Source: Massospora cicadina (Eukaryota > Entomophthoromycota > Entomophthoromycetes > Entomophthorales > Entomophthoraceae). Taken from it: a DNA stretch of 64,000 nt. The notes beneath the pieces are model-generated. The model was not told the origin of the DNA. It searched no databases and saw only the letters and a program-made list of their open reading frames with translations. This document shows positions 1 to 11,154 of this stretch, piece after piece (position 1 is the stretch's first letter; every line of letters starts with the position of its first letter). The DNA is taken from the NCBI GenBank assembly GCA_022478985.1, contig JAKSZP010000139.1, positions 1 to 64,000 on the forward strand, given 5' to 3'. Made by a program: the position numbers and the translations under genes.

Positions 1-645
1 CCACGTCCTGATCAGGCTCTATAATGGCTATTGCCTTCCCTGTACACAGGTGGGGAAGGAGGAGAATTTCTCAAATTCAAACTGTTTGATTACGCTGTAA
101 CCTTTGAGGCCCCTACGGAGCTTGTCCACGAGGATATCATGGTGCACAGTGCTTAGGAGTCAGTCAAATATGATGAATAGGTCATTTGCCTCATTCTATC
201 ATGTGCACACCGTGTGGATGGTTTGGTCTTTGTTGTTAATCTTTATGGAGAATACGTTTTTTGCTGCTTCCACCACTTCTTCCACGGACATGAACCCAAC
301 GTCATCCATCCTCTATGTAAATTTTTATAATTTTCGAGACGGTGTTCAGGAAAGTCACAAAGAAGGCCTCCCCCATTTTTTCCCACGATTTGAGGGAAGT
401 ATCACTGACCATAATTTTAAGGCCGTGCTCAAGGGAGGATAGGGGTTGAGTGTTCTATTTTAGTATATGCGCCCATTTTTGCAGAAATTTGCAAAACTCC
501 CAGTGCAGCACTGTACTCACCCTTTTGGTGGGAAGGTGTGTCAACATTCCACTGGAGCATTTTTCCCTGGTGGGTTGGAGGGCTTTGGGCCTTTTGCGCT
601 GGCCGCTTTCGCCCAACTGGTGTTGTTGCGGACAAATTTGCTCAT
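1..645 (-). pseudogene. LINE L0 ORF1 remnant (RNA-binding protein), partial
   Basis: The remnant starts at an ATG (645-643) with MSKFVRNNTSWAK, comparable to MGDFNNKNNTTWAS in L3 and MSGSSWASK in L1. Further on, fragments matching LWEKTCEAQPSLFP and LFISFDSLPT of L3 appear as SWEKMGEAFF and LFIIFD, then a stretch like LELQRFxLMPDLCTGKA ending at the window edge. In LINEs this ORF1 product binds element RNA in the ribonucleoprotein particle. Several stops and frameshifts interrupt it, so no full protein is made. The zinc knuckle would lie beyond position 1. The identity rests on positional similarity to five other copies in the window. Confidence 0.65.
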
Positions 646-722
646 ATTCCTGGTTGATTGTCAATCTCAGAGAAATTGTGTAGAATCGTGTTACTAAAAG
701 TGATAGTAATGGGAAAGAAAAA
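1..722 (-). mobile_element. LINE L0, 5' portion, cut by window edge
   Basis: This is the 5' end of a LINE on the minus strand. Reading leftward from about 722, the sequence starts with a CT-rich stretch followed by an ATTACTATCAC motif. The starts of L1 to L5 look the same, with a ctttytcty run and then CAATCACTTT. ORF1 follows from 645. The copy is clearly diverged from the other five LINEs and probably represents a third subfamily. The 3' part lies outside the window. The 5' boundary is set by similarity only; no target-site duplication can be tested. Confidence 0.7.
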
Positions 723-1276
723 GCTCTTATTAGTGAATTATTGGAATTAGATAATATAATTTTGGCGCACAGCTTTTTCAGCTGTCCATTGTGAATCAAT
801 TAATTGTTCCCCTCATGGTTTGACCCTTGAGGTTAAGTATCCAAATCTTAAAATGTATCTTTTGCCTTTATTTTCTTAGGTATTGTCATCCTTGGTGTTT
901 GCTGACCAATTTATTGGTGTCAGGAACTCAATAACAATTGATTCAGGTCATGTAGCCAAATGATGATTCTGCCATTTGACACAGAGTTAGAATTCTAGTT
1001 AGTTTCTGACAACTCCCCATCCATTTGCTCTGAATGATTCCCCATAATAATTTGACCGTTAGGTGTTACTCTCTTAACAAATTCTTGCTAAATACTGTTG
1101 GGGATGATTCTGACAAAAAGACTAACCAAATCAATCATTTGTTCCCTTCCATTAATTAATTATGACCAACACTTTAGTTGGCAACCATCTCCAAGATATT
1201 ATTTGTAACTGTCAATCATCAAATACTTTAAATAGTCAATGTGTTGATAATGTGGTTAACTTAAATTTTACACTTA
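723..1276. other. AT-rich stretch without a recognised gene
   Basis: No open frame of useful length and no match to the LINE, LTR or gypsy domains seen elsewhere. It lies between L0 and the SINE and may be decayed integrase sequence of Gyp-E, but I could not find a D, D or E catalytic block in any minus-strand frame. Confidence 0.4.
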
Positions 1277-1565
1277 GGGGAGGATACCCCAGTGGTAGAA
1301 TAGGTACCTCTACCACTGTCTCCCCAAGTTTGATTCTCAGTAGAGGAACTTTGGGCAGGGGACGATTATGACTATGTTGGCATCGCGCACCAATGCCCCA
1401 AACTGAGATAGCAAATAGCAAAGGCAGTCCATGGAGTTCCTGGCCTATCACACGCCGCGCATGGAGGTTTTCCAGGTTTTATCCTCCTTTCCCATTTTCT
1501 TCATTTCCCTTCATCAGTGCGGTATTGTCCCCAAGTCAGCCCAACTCAAATAAAATTTAAATTTA
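1277..1565 (+). mobile_element. Candidate tRNA-Gly-derived SINE
   Basis: The 5' 70 bases resemble a tRNA. An A-box-like CAGTGGTAGAAT (1290-1301) is identical to the D-arm of many eukaryotic tRNA-Gly genes. An anticodon-arm-like CTACCAC follows, and a B-box-like AGTTTGATTCTC lies about 30 bases downstream (tRNA-Gly has GGTTCGATTCCC). Then comes a tRNA-unrelated body and a tail of repeated AAATTT blocks near 1545-1570. Flanks carry a possible diverged duplication, AAATTTTACACTT before the head and AAATTTCAACACTT after the tail. The CCA-end pairing of a true tRNA is absent, so this is not a tRNA gene. SINEs are transcribed by RNA polymerase III from such boxes and moved by a partner LINE. Only one copy is visible here. 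Confidence 0.6.
1286..1340 (+). promoter_or_regulatory. Pol III A box and B box of the SINE head
   Basis: The A-box-like TACCCCAGTGGTAGAATAGG is followed after about 30 bases by the B-box-like AGTTTGATTCTC. Spacing and order fit an internal type 2 pol III promoter. The B box departs from consensus at two or three positions, so present activity is doubtful. Confidence 0.5.
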
Positions 1566-2274
1566 AAATTTAAATTTCAACACTTGTCTTTAGAATTACC
1601 TATGGCAGGAGGTCTTAAAACTTCAATAAACATGGTATTCCAAGCAATTTTGGACTTACTGAGCCTGTAATAAGTTCTTTTTAGGTTGGTTTTTCACCTT
1701 GGTACTACGCACAACGCTCTAGTATTTTTTCTGGATGCCAAAATGCATGAGTCCCAGTAATAGCATTAATCAAGGTGCTCTTTCATCTACTTAAAACCAT
1801 TGTTCCCTATAGCCTTATGGGCAGCCATTTTATGTATATCCCTGATGATGGTCTCTGGAATATAAATTTTATCCTTTCAATCACCTTGTATAGCATCCAT
1901 TCATGATCATGGTGTCTTTTTTTTAGTACTAGATGGTCCCAACCGAGGGGGATGATCATGGTGTCTTTCTGTAGATCTGATAACAATTTTTATAATGGGT
2001 TTTTGCTTATCCTAAATTCACAATTGATCATCTTCTGGAATAATTTGTCAGTGGCTAAACTAAGTAGGAAAATAATATGTAATTGGATAAGTTGTCAGCA
2101 TTTTGTGCTATACCCCTGAAAAATGCTTAGCTTGTTATTATAGGCTTTTATTTCAATGCCCACTGAACTAATCAGGCCTCAGGCTCCTCAAGTCGTTATC
2201 CATCTTAGGGACGCATGATCTGTTACAACGTTGAAATAAGTGCGGTGAAGATATACCCAAAATTGCTTGTAGTC
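1566..2274 (-). pseudogene. Gyp-E RNase H C-terminal part and integrase N-terminal part
   Basis: Reading leftward from the Gyp-A junction the frame gives YKQFWVYLHRTYFNVVTDHA followed by SLRWI. This is the RNase H segment that in gypsy elements precedes the last catalytic Asp region (compare FTVITDHASLKWL of Gyp-B). Further left a stretch IPETIIRDIHKMAAHKAIGN is like the start of the integrase zinc-binding region. Stops interrupt it throughout. The first residues join those read at 8493 on the other side of Gyp-A, which shows that Gyp-A landed in this RNase H. Confidence 0.7.
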
Positions 2275-3023
2275 TGTAGGACATTTTCTCTCTCAGCTGC
2301 AGATGAAGAATGTCTTGAGTTGGATTCAGCCAAAACAAGGAAATGTCAGCCATTCATGAGTTTCCAATAAAACCAAAGGCAATTTTAATAATAATGATAA
2401 CGAAAACTTGTGGAAATCAGCCAAAGACCCTGGATGATTCTTGGTAAAACCTCATTAATTGGGTTAACACATTTTGACGCTTTCACGGGCACCATAGTTT
2501 AAAATTAAACAGTTGTAACGCCATCCACATGACAAATTTTGGGGCAACCAGTGGAAGTACTATCCCACCATCACCAAGTCCCTCAAAGCACCTGCGTGGG
2601 GACCCCCCTTTTTTATAGGCATGGCGGAGGTTCCCCAAGGTGAAAATACTTTATCTAGCAGTGATTGGCTAAAGTTCATCAAAACCTTACTGCATGGGTA
2701 CGTTCTGCCCCAGAATCCCAACTATCAGTTTCCCAAAAAGTAACTCGTTTTTTCCCAAGATCTGATAGGAGCACCTACAATATTACCTAATTCAGAAGCA
2801 TTTAAGCTATCTGAAACTATCCTAAAATTCCCCCTGACCCTCAAAACAGTTTAAATACTGTTTAGTCAAATATCAAGAGGGATCACTTTTTTCTTACCCC
2901 CGCGCTCACAATAAAAAACATAAAATTTACATTTTTAGTAGCGCTTATTATTTATTATATTAAAAACATTTGTGGGATCCAGCGGCGTAGCACCAGTGAG
3001 CACAAAAAAGTTGGATTCCTACA
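2275..3023 (+). repeat. Gyp-A 5' LTR
   Basis: It is matched along its length by 7734-8492. The shared landmarks are a CTCTCAGCTGCAG motif near the start, the AATAATGATAA block, a long GAGCACCTAC stretch, an AATAAAAAACATAAAA A-rich block and the end GGATTCCTACA. The A-rich block with an AATAAA hexamer probably carries the polyadenylation signal. The LTR is about 749 bases. Confidence 0.9.
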
Positions 3024-3026
3024 AAA

Positions 3027-3044
3027 TGGTGCTCACTAAAGGGG
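3027..3044 (+). promoter_or_regulatory. Gyp-A primer-binding site
   Basis: TGGTGCTCACTAAAGGGG lies three bases after the LTR end, the usual position for a tRNA primer site and beginning TGG, complementary to a tRNA CCA end. Gyp-B has the same site with one difference. The complement of its first bases resembles the 3' end of yeast tRNA-Arg(UCU), but not exactly, so I do not assign the primer. Nine bases of the LTR end (AGTGAGCAC, 2995-3003) are complementary to the site (3029-3037). Confidence 0.65.
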
Positions 3045-3049
3045 ATCCC

Positions 3050-3973
3050 TGTACACCAAAACTAGTTGCTCTTAAAAAGCAACTAATAAGCGCTTTGTCC
3101 CGCCTTGAGGAGCTTGAGCAGCGCCCTTACAAACTCCCCATTAAGGACTAGTTCACCCATGGTGAAGGGAGCATTGCTACCTTTCTATACGTTTACAAAG
3201 CTGCTATGTTGGTGCCACAGACAAGAAAAAATTTAGACATATCCTTTCTTTGTTTAAGTCGCTTAGCACATGAGATGATAGTACCCACCCTGAACCTTGG
3301 GTACACCTGGCCAGAGGTGAAGGAGGCTATTTTGGCTGATTTTGATAAAAAAAGTCTACATCAGGAAAAACAGGCCTTTATGCGCCTTAGCTTGTAATAG
3401 GGTGAATTGCTTATTGCCTTTGATGAACGATTTTACCTCTCTGCGCAAAGGTTGTCCGCCTCCAACCTGCTCACCCTTGATAATGCTATCGTTGCCCTGT
3501 TATCTGAGTTAACTTCTCAACCCTCTTTAGCTAGACATATCATTTCAGTGTTCTGCTGCTCTACAAATATCCGTGACATCAAGGTTCTTCTAGATGTGGC
3601 CAAACTTTGTGTATGTGCCACAACATATGAAGCTGAGGCGACAACCTTGGCTCTAACCATTGAGGAGCATCCGCCTGCTGAACAATTGGGAGTGAGCCCA
3701 CCTGTGCCTATCCTCCCTGCTAAACCTGTTTCCTCAGCACGACTTAAAAAGGATACACCATCTTCTTGTAAATTGGAGTTCGCTTCTGTGCCTTCTCATC
3801 CAGCCAAGCTGGTAAATGCGGACCCTAAGGCTACCCAATCTTCTGTAGCCATCTCCCCTACTTCCATCGCAGCTTTGCCCGTTGTTGAGAATACCCTTGG
3901 GGAAGAATATGAGGGTGTTATGATGACATTGGGTACTACCTATTGGGAGCCCCACCGAAATAGAGGTTCCTGA
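3050..3973 (+). pseudogene. Gyp-A gag
   Basis: The frame starts in a short heptad-like helix (LVALKKQLISALSRLEELEQ). A stop at about 3148 and a double stop at 3395-3400 follow. Past these the same frame continues as a gag-like capsid segment: WPEVKEAILADFDKKSLHQE and then GELLIAFDERFYLSAQRLSA. The element's structural protein forms the virus-like particle. The C-terminal part is rich in Pro, Ser and Thr, and I see no CCHC knuckle. Gyp-B has lost most of this region. Product assignment comes from position between the primer site and the protease and from the capsid-like pattern. Confidence 0.65.
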
Positions 3974-6900
3974 TCATTTAGACGCTGGAGGAGTAGATGA
4001 GACCACCATACCTGAGGAGACGTACCTCAGCCAAATTCTAGGGTCTCCAAGGGTTATTGATACTTCTAGCGATGGTAACCAATTTGTAGCTGACCTTATT
4101 TGACCCCTTCAGCGGGTGCATCCCATAAAACTCATCTTGGATATATACCCTGAGACTGCTATACGACTATCCTCCACCTTTTGGCTCAAGGAGGTCTTAG
4201 ATTTGTTGCCTAACTTTAGAGGAAAACTTACTAAGGTTGAAGTAGTCATTCAAAAAGTCCAAATACTGGCCATTCTAAACACTGGCTCCCCAGTTAACGT
4301 GATCTCCACAAAGCTTATTAAGAAAATAAAGCTAGAGACTGACTTAGTGTACACGCAAGAATTTGGAACCGCTGGCCTAAATAATACCCGTGCAATTGGG
4401 GCATACTCATCCTTTCCCATTTGCACTGGGAAGCTTATTTTATCAGACCCTTCCATGGCTTTGGACAATAACGCGTATGATATGCTCATTAGCACTCAGT
4501 TTATGATTGAGTATGAGGGAGAAATAAACATGAAGCAAGGATACCTCTTGTTATTAAACTATGAAGTCCCATTAATCTTATCTAACAAAAAACCCAGAAA
4601 GCACGAATACTCTTGCCTGATTGAATACCCTTTCTCAGCTATGACTTTATCATATTCCATCTCTGGACGCCACACTAAGAAATTGTCCAATTCAGTGGAT
4701 TCAAGGGATGACATCCCTTTTTATTCTGCAGATGAGGTATTAATTAAACCTGGTGAACAACGCGTGGTTGACACTAAAATCATGACCCAAATCCCACACC
4801 ACTGCATGTTTTACTACAAATCTTGAGGGCGTTAGCCCTTTGGAGCCTAGGGTATTGCCTGGGATACTAGACCCAGCCTACCAGAGGCCTATTACCCTTT
4901 TGCTGGGAAACCTCATTGGAAAAAACATGATCATTAGAAAACATCAGGAGATTGGCTAAGGCTTTCTACTTCCAGTGGAAGATATTGAACGTATCCACTT
5001 AGTTGGCTCTATGACTGATTTGGATTTGCCTATGGATAACCTGGTGTGCACTCTTCCTAGTGTTCATATTTCAGATGAGTTAACCCAAGTCGAATTGGAA
5101 AAAGTTCATACTTTATTAGACTAATTGGTGACATATTTTTTAAATCAGACCATGACTATGTTCACATGAAAGGCTGGTGTCACTCCATCGATGTGGGTGA
5201 TGCCCACCCTATTTAGTCAAAACCTTACCATAAGTCGAAGGTGGAAGGAGAGCAAAATGAGGATGGAGCTCCAGCAATTGCTAAAACTGGGGTTGTTAGT
5301 ACCTTCACAAAGCACTTGGTTTTTCCCTATGTTGCTTATTAAAAAGAAAAACGGAGATCATCTGATAGCTATGGACTACCAAAAATTGAATAATCTCACA
5401 AAAAAGGATAGTTATCCTATCCCCTGCATTGATGATGCCCTGTCCCAACTCTCTGGCTCTAACTTCTTCTCCGCCATGGACTTGGCTGGTGGCTATTGGC
5501 AAATGGACCTTTCCCCTGAAGATCAAGAGAAATGTGCTTTCATTTGTAGTGAGGGTCCTTTCCAATCAACCTGATTACCTCAAGGGTTGTTTAATGCACC
5601 TGCATCTTTTCAGCTGGTTATGGACCATATTTTGCAGGACCTGAAGTTAACTTGTGTCATTGTCTATCTTGATGATATCACAGTGTTTTTGTGAACCTTC
5701 AACGAATATCTTGATCTGAATGAGGTGTTTCAAAGGGTATGCAAGTCAAATATTAAGCTGAAGCCTTCAAAATGTACCTTCTTCCAACGGAAATTGGATT
5801 TCCTGGGGCATTCCATTTTCCAAGAAGGAATCAAAACCATGCAAGATAAGGTTGAAGCGAATTTGAAAATACCTCCCCCTAAGAGTTTATGAGATATTCA
5901 GGTATTTCTAGGGATGATGGGGTACTAATTATAATTTTATCCCCAAATTTTCCCGGCTCAGCGAACCACTCATTCACTTATTGACTAAGAACACCCCCTT
6001 ATATTGGGATGCTGAACAGAAGACCGCTTTTGAGACATTGAAACAACTGTTACAACAACGTCCTATCCTGAGACACCCAGATTACAATAAACCTTTTATC
6101 CTGTTTACCAACGCTTCAGACTATGCCGTTTGAGCCATCTTAGCCCAATTAGATGAAACTTGTGTAAGTCATCCAGTATCCTATTTCAGCAAGATGCTGC
6201 TGAAAGTGGAACGCAATTATAGTGTAACTGAGAAGGAGCGCCTTGCCGTTTTGCTAGCTGTGAAGCACTACCGCCCCTTTTTATATGGGGTTGCCTTCAC
6301 TGTGGTTACAGACCATGCTTCCCTAAAGTAGTTAAAGAACATGAAGGACCCTACTGACCAGCTAGCTCATTGGGCTCTAAAGCTCCAACATTATGATATG
6401 ACAATTGAACACCATGCTGGGACCCATCACTTAAATGTTGATGGGTTGATGAGGCTGCCAGTCCTTCATTTTTGATAACAGTGAAGCGGAGAGGTTACAT
6501 GACTTATTAATGACCCCCAATGAATGGGAGGATGAGGATGAGGATGAGCCCGTCCAGAAGATGTTAGCCTGGCACTCCCATAACACAAAAGTGGATAATG
6601 GGAAGCTTTATAAGCAGGTAGAAGCAAAATGGCTGCCTTACCTTCAGCTTTCAGAACGTTTACCTGCTATCTTAGAAGCTCACTCCACACTAGGGCATGG
6701 AGGGGCAAAAAAAAAGAGAAGAGAGAGAGAGAAAAAGCTTATGAGTGGATTAAATATTGTACTATTGGGGGGAATGATGGAATCTATCGTTGATGTCTTG
6801 GAAGCTTGCTTTACATGTAAAAAGCAATCTGGTTTCAAGACTAGATACCAATATCAACCCACTACCCCTCAACAAATGTTCCACGCCATAAGTTTGGATG

Positions 6901-7733
6901 TAGTAGGTCCCCTTCCTCAGATTACTAGTAGAAACAAATTTATCCTAGTAGATATTGATCATTTCACAAAGTGGGTGGAAGCTGTGGCTCTTTCTGCTCA
7001 ACTGGCCAAGGCCACAGCCACCTTTTTACATCAAAAAATTTTCTCTCGACACAGCTGTCCCCAAGTATTACTCTGTGATAATGGAAAAAACTTCACATCC
7101 AGAGTGGTTAAAATCCTGGCCACAACCATGGAAGCCCAACAGCTTTTCTTGGCTCCATACAATCCCTCCACAAATGGGACAATGGAAAGAGCAAATGAAA
7201 AATTGGTTTCCATTTTACAAAAAATGGCCTCTTCTGATCCACTTCACTGGGATCATTACCCACCCAGTGCTCTGATGGCTCACCAGATTAGCTATCATCA
7301 GATCTTAAAAATGTCTCCATTTTGGGTCTTGTATGGGAGGGAACCTGGAATACCTGCTCTTCTAGCAAAAGATGTATTCTCTCTAGAGTTGAGGAGCCTG
7401 AGTAAGTTATGAGAAGATTGGCTCAGCGTATCATTCAACTCCAATCTGAGGCTATGACTAACTTAGCAAAAACGGTGAATAAAGAAGGAACATCTGCCAA
7501 TGAGCTTTGAGCCCTGCCTACATTCCAAGTGTCATACAATGGTATTATACTATCATAACCGCATCAATCCTAGAAGCGGCAAACTTGGATCAATTTTGGA
7601 GGGCCCTTTCACCATTACCTACAAAAGAGGTAATGAATACTTTATAAAATCGCTAGCTACCAGAATAGCAATCAGCCAAGTACATGGCCGCTTCCTTCTT
7701 CTTTATTCTCCCCCACCATCCTTGAGGGGGTGA
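3974..7733 (+). pseudogene. Gyp-A pol (protease, RT, RNase H, integrase)
   Basis: Protease: LAILNTGSPVNVIS (about 4267-4308), where the catalytic Asp of D[T/S]G is Asn. RT: SYPIPCIDDALSQLSG, FSAMDLAGGYWQM and the catalytic YLDD near 5670. RNase H: KPFILFTNASDYAV (first catalytic Asp replaced by Asn) and VVTDHASLK. Integrase: CFTCKKQ of the zinc-binding region, then D in ISLDVVGP (6889-6912), D in LLCDNGKNF (7069-7095) and E in TNGTMERAN (7171-7197), a complete DDE set. The integrase frame is the longest intact piece (6510-7412, 300 residues). Stops near 5213, 5574, 5691, 5890, 6133 and 6330 and at least two frame changes break the rest. Confidence 0.9.
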
Positions 7734-8492
7734 TGTCAGACATTTGCCCTCTCAGCTGCAGAGGAAGAATGTCTTGGGTCGAGGTTCAGGCAAAATGAGG
7801 AAATGTCAGTTATTTATGAGTTTTCTAATAAACCCAAAGGCGATTTTGATAATAATGATAATGAAAATCTCATGGAAATTGGCTAAAAAGACCCTGGCCA
7901 GTCTTGGTGGAACCCCGTTATTTTAGGTAACACCATTTTGAAACCTGCATGGGCGCCAAATGTAAAATTGAATGGTCAGATTACTCTGACCACATGATGA
8001 ATTTTGGGGCAACCAGCGGAAAGTACTGCCCCACCATCACCAAGTCCCTCAAAGCACCTATGCAGGGACCTCCTCTTTTATATGCGTGGTGGAGGTCCCC
8101 CAATGTAAAAATACTTTATCTAGTGGTGATTGGCTGAAAATCATCAAAACCTTACTGCATGGGTACGTTCTGCCCCAGAACCCGAACTATCAGTTTCAAT
8201 AAAAGCAACTCGTTTTTCCCAAGATCTGATAGGAGCACCTACCATATTACCTAAATTGGAAACATATAAGCTATTCCAAAACTATCTCAAAATTCCCTCC
8301 AACCCTTGAACCAGTTCAAATACTGTTCAGTCAAATATTGAGAGGGATCGCTTTTTTCTTACCCCCATGCTCATAATAAAAAACATAAAAATTTTACATT
8401 TTTTAGTAGCGCTTATTATTTATTATATTAAAAACCTTTGTGGAATCTAACGGCGTAGCACCAGCGAGCACAAAAAAATCTGGATTCCTACA
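7734..8492 (+). repeat. Gyp-A 3' LTR
   Basis: Pairs with 2275-3023. It follows a G-rich run, TTGAGGGGGTGA, that serves as polypurine tract. It begins TGTCAGACATT, shared with the Gyp-B LTR start, and ends GGATTCCTACA. It differs from the 5' LTR by scattered substitutions and small indels. Confidence 0.9.
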
Positions 8493-9800
8493 TAGGCATA
8501 TATGACTGCCAAACATTTCCTTTCCATAACCATGTCGTTTATTTCATCAATGTTTTAGTGTCCAAATGGAAAAGGCAACATGATGTTCTTCGCCGTCCTC
8601 TCCTATCTGTTTCAACATGACTCAATTGCCATGAGAAAACATAGGTTTGAACAATGAATTTACAATCAAAGTCTGGATGTAGGTGGATGGAGCTATTAGT
8701 AATGCTAATCAAAGATGTTCAAATGCCTCTTTGCACGTTTGATTTTAATCAAATAAGACCTTTCCATGAGTAAATGGATTAGTGGCGCCCCAAATTGCTC
8801 AAAATTATAAATCAATTGGCAATAATAACTGATGATGCCCAAGAAAACTTAGATATGATGCTTTTGCTTGGGAAATTTCATCTTGAATAAAACATCTAGT
8901 TTGGATGGCTGGGGTTGAAGTACTTCCTTATTTATCACGAAGAAAAGGTCTTCCAGTTGATCCTTGAAATTTTGCACTTACTGGGATTAATTTTTTTGTT
9001 AATTGCTGATAGCCTCTTCAAAACCTCCTCTAAGTGTTCCAAGTGGCTATTAAAAGTGAAACTAAAAATTAATGACATTAAGGTATATTAATACATAAGA
9101 CAACTGCAAATCTCCCAATATCGTGCCCATGGCTAACCATAATGTAGCTGGGACATTACATAGCCTTTTCAGCATCCTAGTATGCTGGAGTAACCCTTTT
9201 GATTTATGATCAAACACTTTTGAACTCCTATTTGGGCAAGTTAATTTGAGAGTATCCACTTATAAGGTCATTGAAGATAATAATCTTGCACCCGCTGGTT
9301 AATCCAAAGTATCATTTTTTTGCAAAATGTGGTATGAGCCCTTTTTCATGATATCATCCAGTTTTTGGTAATCTTTGACAGTCCAATTGCTTCCTAAATC
9401 TTTTTTACTATTAAGATTGGGGATGCCTAAGGCTTTTTGATGGGACTAACATGCCATGACCAATAAGCTCTTTAAATTCATCTTTGGCAACTGCTTGTGT
9501 TTCTATTGATCGTCTAATCAAGACTAATAGGACCAGATCATGATTAACAGTTTCAATGGTGAGAATTACGTTTTTAGCACAGCCTATGTTTTAGCATCTT
9601 TTACAAATAGTTTCTGGTATTTCATAAATATCTCCTGAAAATGAACGTTTTCTGTGTTAGTCAGGTTGGCTAGTTCAGCATCAGGATGACATTGTTAATG
9701 CCAATTGTGCCCTCATCAGGAAGCCTCATATCATCAAGGGTTCCGAGATTCATGAAAACATTGATTTTCATGGTTATTAATAGATGTAAAAGTCAATCAC
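8493..9800 (-). pseudogene. Gyp-E reverse transcriptase and RNase H start
   Basis: From about 9560 leftward the frames give FKELIGHGMLVPSKS, then WTVKDYQKLDD, LISGYSQINLPK, VPATLWLAMGTILGDLQLSY and INPSKCKIS. These are the RT landmarks (LLVPSQS, MDYxKLN, DLAxGYWQM, NAPASFQ and PSKC) seen in Gyp-A and Gyp-B. RNase H follows with a HPDFDxxFIVQT pattern and ends at the Gyp-A junction as GNVWQSYMP in one frame. The junction frame reads on into 2274. There are many stops and frame changes. The catalytic YxDD box is lost or unrecognisable (LIYLNVINF lies at the expected place). Confidence 0.7.
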
Positions 9801-11154
9801 TTGATGTCTCTTAATAGTGAAGGACTGTCTTTGTAGATTCGTGCATAGGAAAAAATTTCTTCGTGTCTAGGAATAACAATACCAGGTGAAATTGTCATAG
9901 CTCCATGACATAAATGAGTGCACAGACTGTAAGGATAAAGCTGGTCGTCAGGAGGCCAAAAAGGTTAAGTTGTCAGGCCTTTCTGACCTGAAACATACCC
10001 TGGACTAACTCTGTGTACAGGTGAGATATGCCCAGGTTGGTCCTGGGTATGTGCGTGATGCTCAGCCTGGCGTTACAGACGGTCAGTTTAAAGCATTAGC
10101 TATGTTCTTAATTTGGACGGCTTGTTACACTTTCTTGGTGAACAGGGGTTTGAAACCCATTCCAATTTCAATATTACCAAATTGGTTTGAGACCAGTTAC
10201 AATCCATTACTTGAGTTTGGTTAATTTTGAGTTACAGGACCCTGGTCAATGGTAGCGTGCACCTAGGCTTAGCATCACTTCCGCCAATTGATGACTCGCC
10301 CCTCATTGTTAAAGTATGTTTCTATGTGAACAAATTTCCTAATAAAAACCACCCGTTAGCTTTACGCTTTTTTTATATGGTTCCCTGTGCAAACCTGTGC
10401 ACGGACATCTTTGAGGAGGTCTCCAACAACGTTGGTCATTTTACTTTTACAATAATATCTACCAAATCTGGTGCATAACTGGGCATCCCTGGCCCCCTCC
10501 ATATCAAGGCACCCAAGCACTCCAGCACAGATCTCCACTTGATTATGGACTCCCCTTTGGGGTCCAACCAAGTTTTGTTGTTTATTATCTTTCTACTACT
10601 ATATACCGCGTTGTACACCCTTGCCCTGGGTCCCTTTGGCTCCAGCACCCTCCGCGGTGCTCTGTTTATAATGTTACTAATGACTAATTCCCTGGCGGTG
10701 TGACTGTGCATCCAGCATCACCTTTCTGGGAACAAGAGAGTTACAGACACTACCCTGACAGCATTATTGGGTTTCAATCATGATTTAGACCATGGTTCAA
10801 ATATTTCTTTAAAAAGTCTTTCTGGAAGTTTTATAGTCAGCACAATAAGGATGACTACTTTAATTTAAGGTAGTAAAGGTACTTCCTGATTTTAAAGAAG
10901 CAGGATTCCTTTTGACTTGCAGATCTGCATAGGTAAGGATTTAATCTTTGAGCGGGATTTGGCAAGTTTAATCAGTATTATTCCATCCTTGTAGGCCATA
11001 TTAAAATAGATTGGGTTTCTTCTTTTCAATCTTCCCATTTATATTACAATCTAGCGAAATGCTCTGCCCAAGGATGGTGATGGTGTCCTCTTTATGTTTT
11101 ACTAAGTTACCCACCTTTGCTTAAATTTACAATCTACAAAAAATCTTTACCAAT
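9801..11154. other. Unassigned segment with a GC-richer island (about 10020-10740)
   Basis: The island is noticeably less AT-rich than its surroundings. It carries minus-strand open frames of 69 and 91 codons that overlap each other, so at most one could be real, and neither resembles a family I know. It lies where a Gyp-E protease-RT linker should be, so it is probably a further insertion. A solo LTR is possible, but no paired ends or target duplication were found. The rest (9801-10019 and 10741-11154) shows nothing. Confidence 0.35.

Larger units (their letters stand above)
2275..8492 (+). mobile_element. Gyp-A: Ty3/gypsy LTR retrotransposon, complete ends, decayed
   Basis: Two related LTRs (2275-3023 and 7734-8492) flank a 4.7 kb internal region. 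The internal region holds a primer-binding site, gag, protease, RT, RNase H and integrase in gypsy order. LTRs start TGT and end CTACA. The 5-base flanks are TAGTC on the left and TAGGC on the right, a one-mismatch target duplication. The right version restores the interrupted RNase H frame of Gyp-E, so it is probably the original. The many stops in pol and an Asn in place of the protease Asp show the copy is dead. It is close kin to Gyp-B over the whole pol region. Confidence 0.9.

Noticed and set aside
1277..1350. A functional tRNA-Gly gene
   Set aside because: Acceptor-stem pairing fails and the B box is off consensus; a SINE head explains it better.
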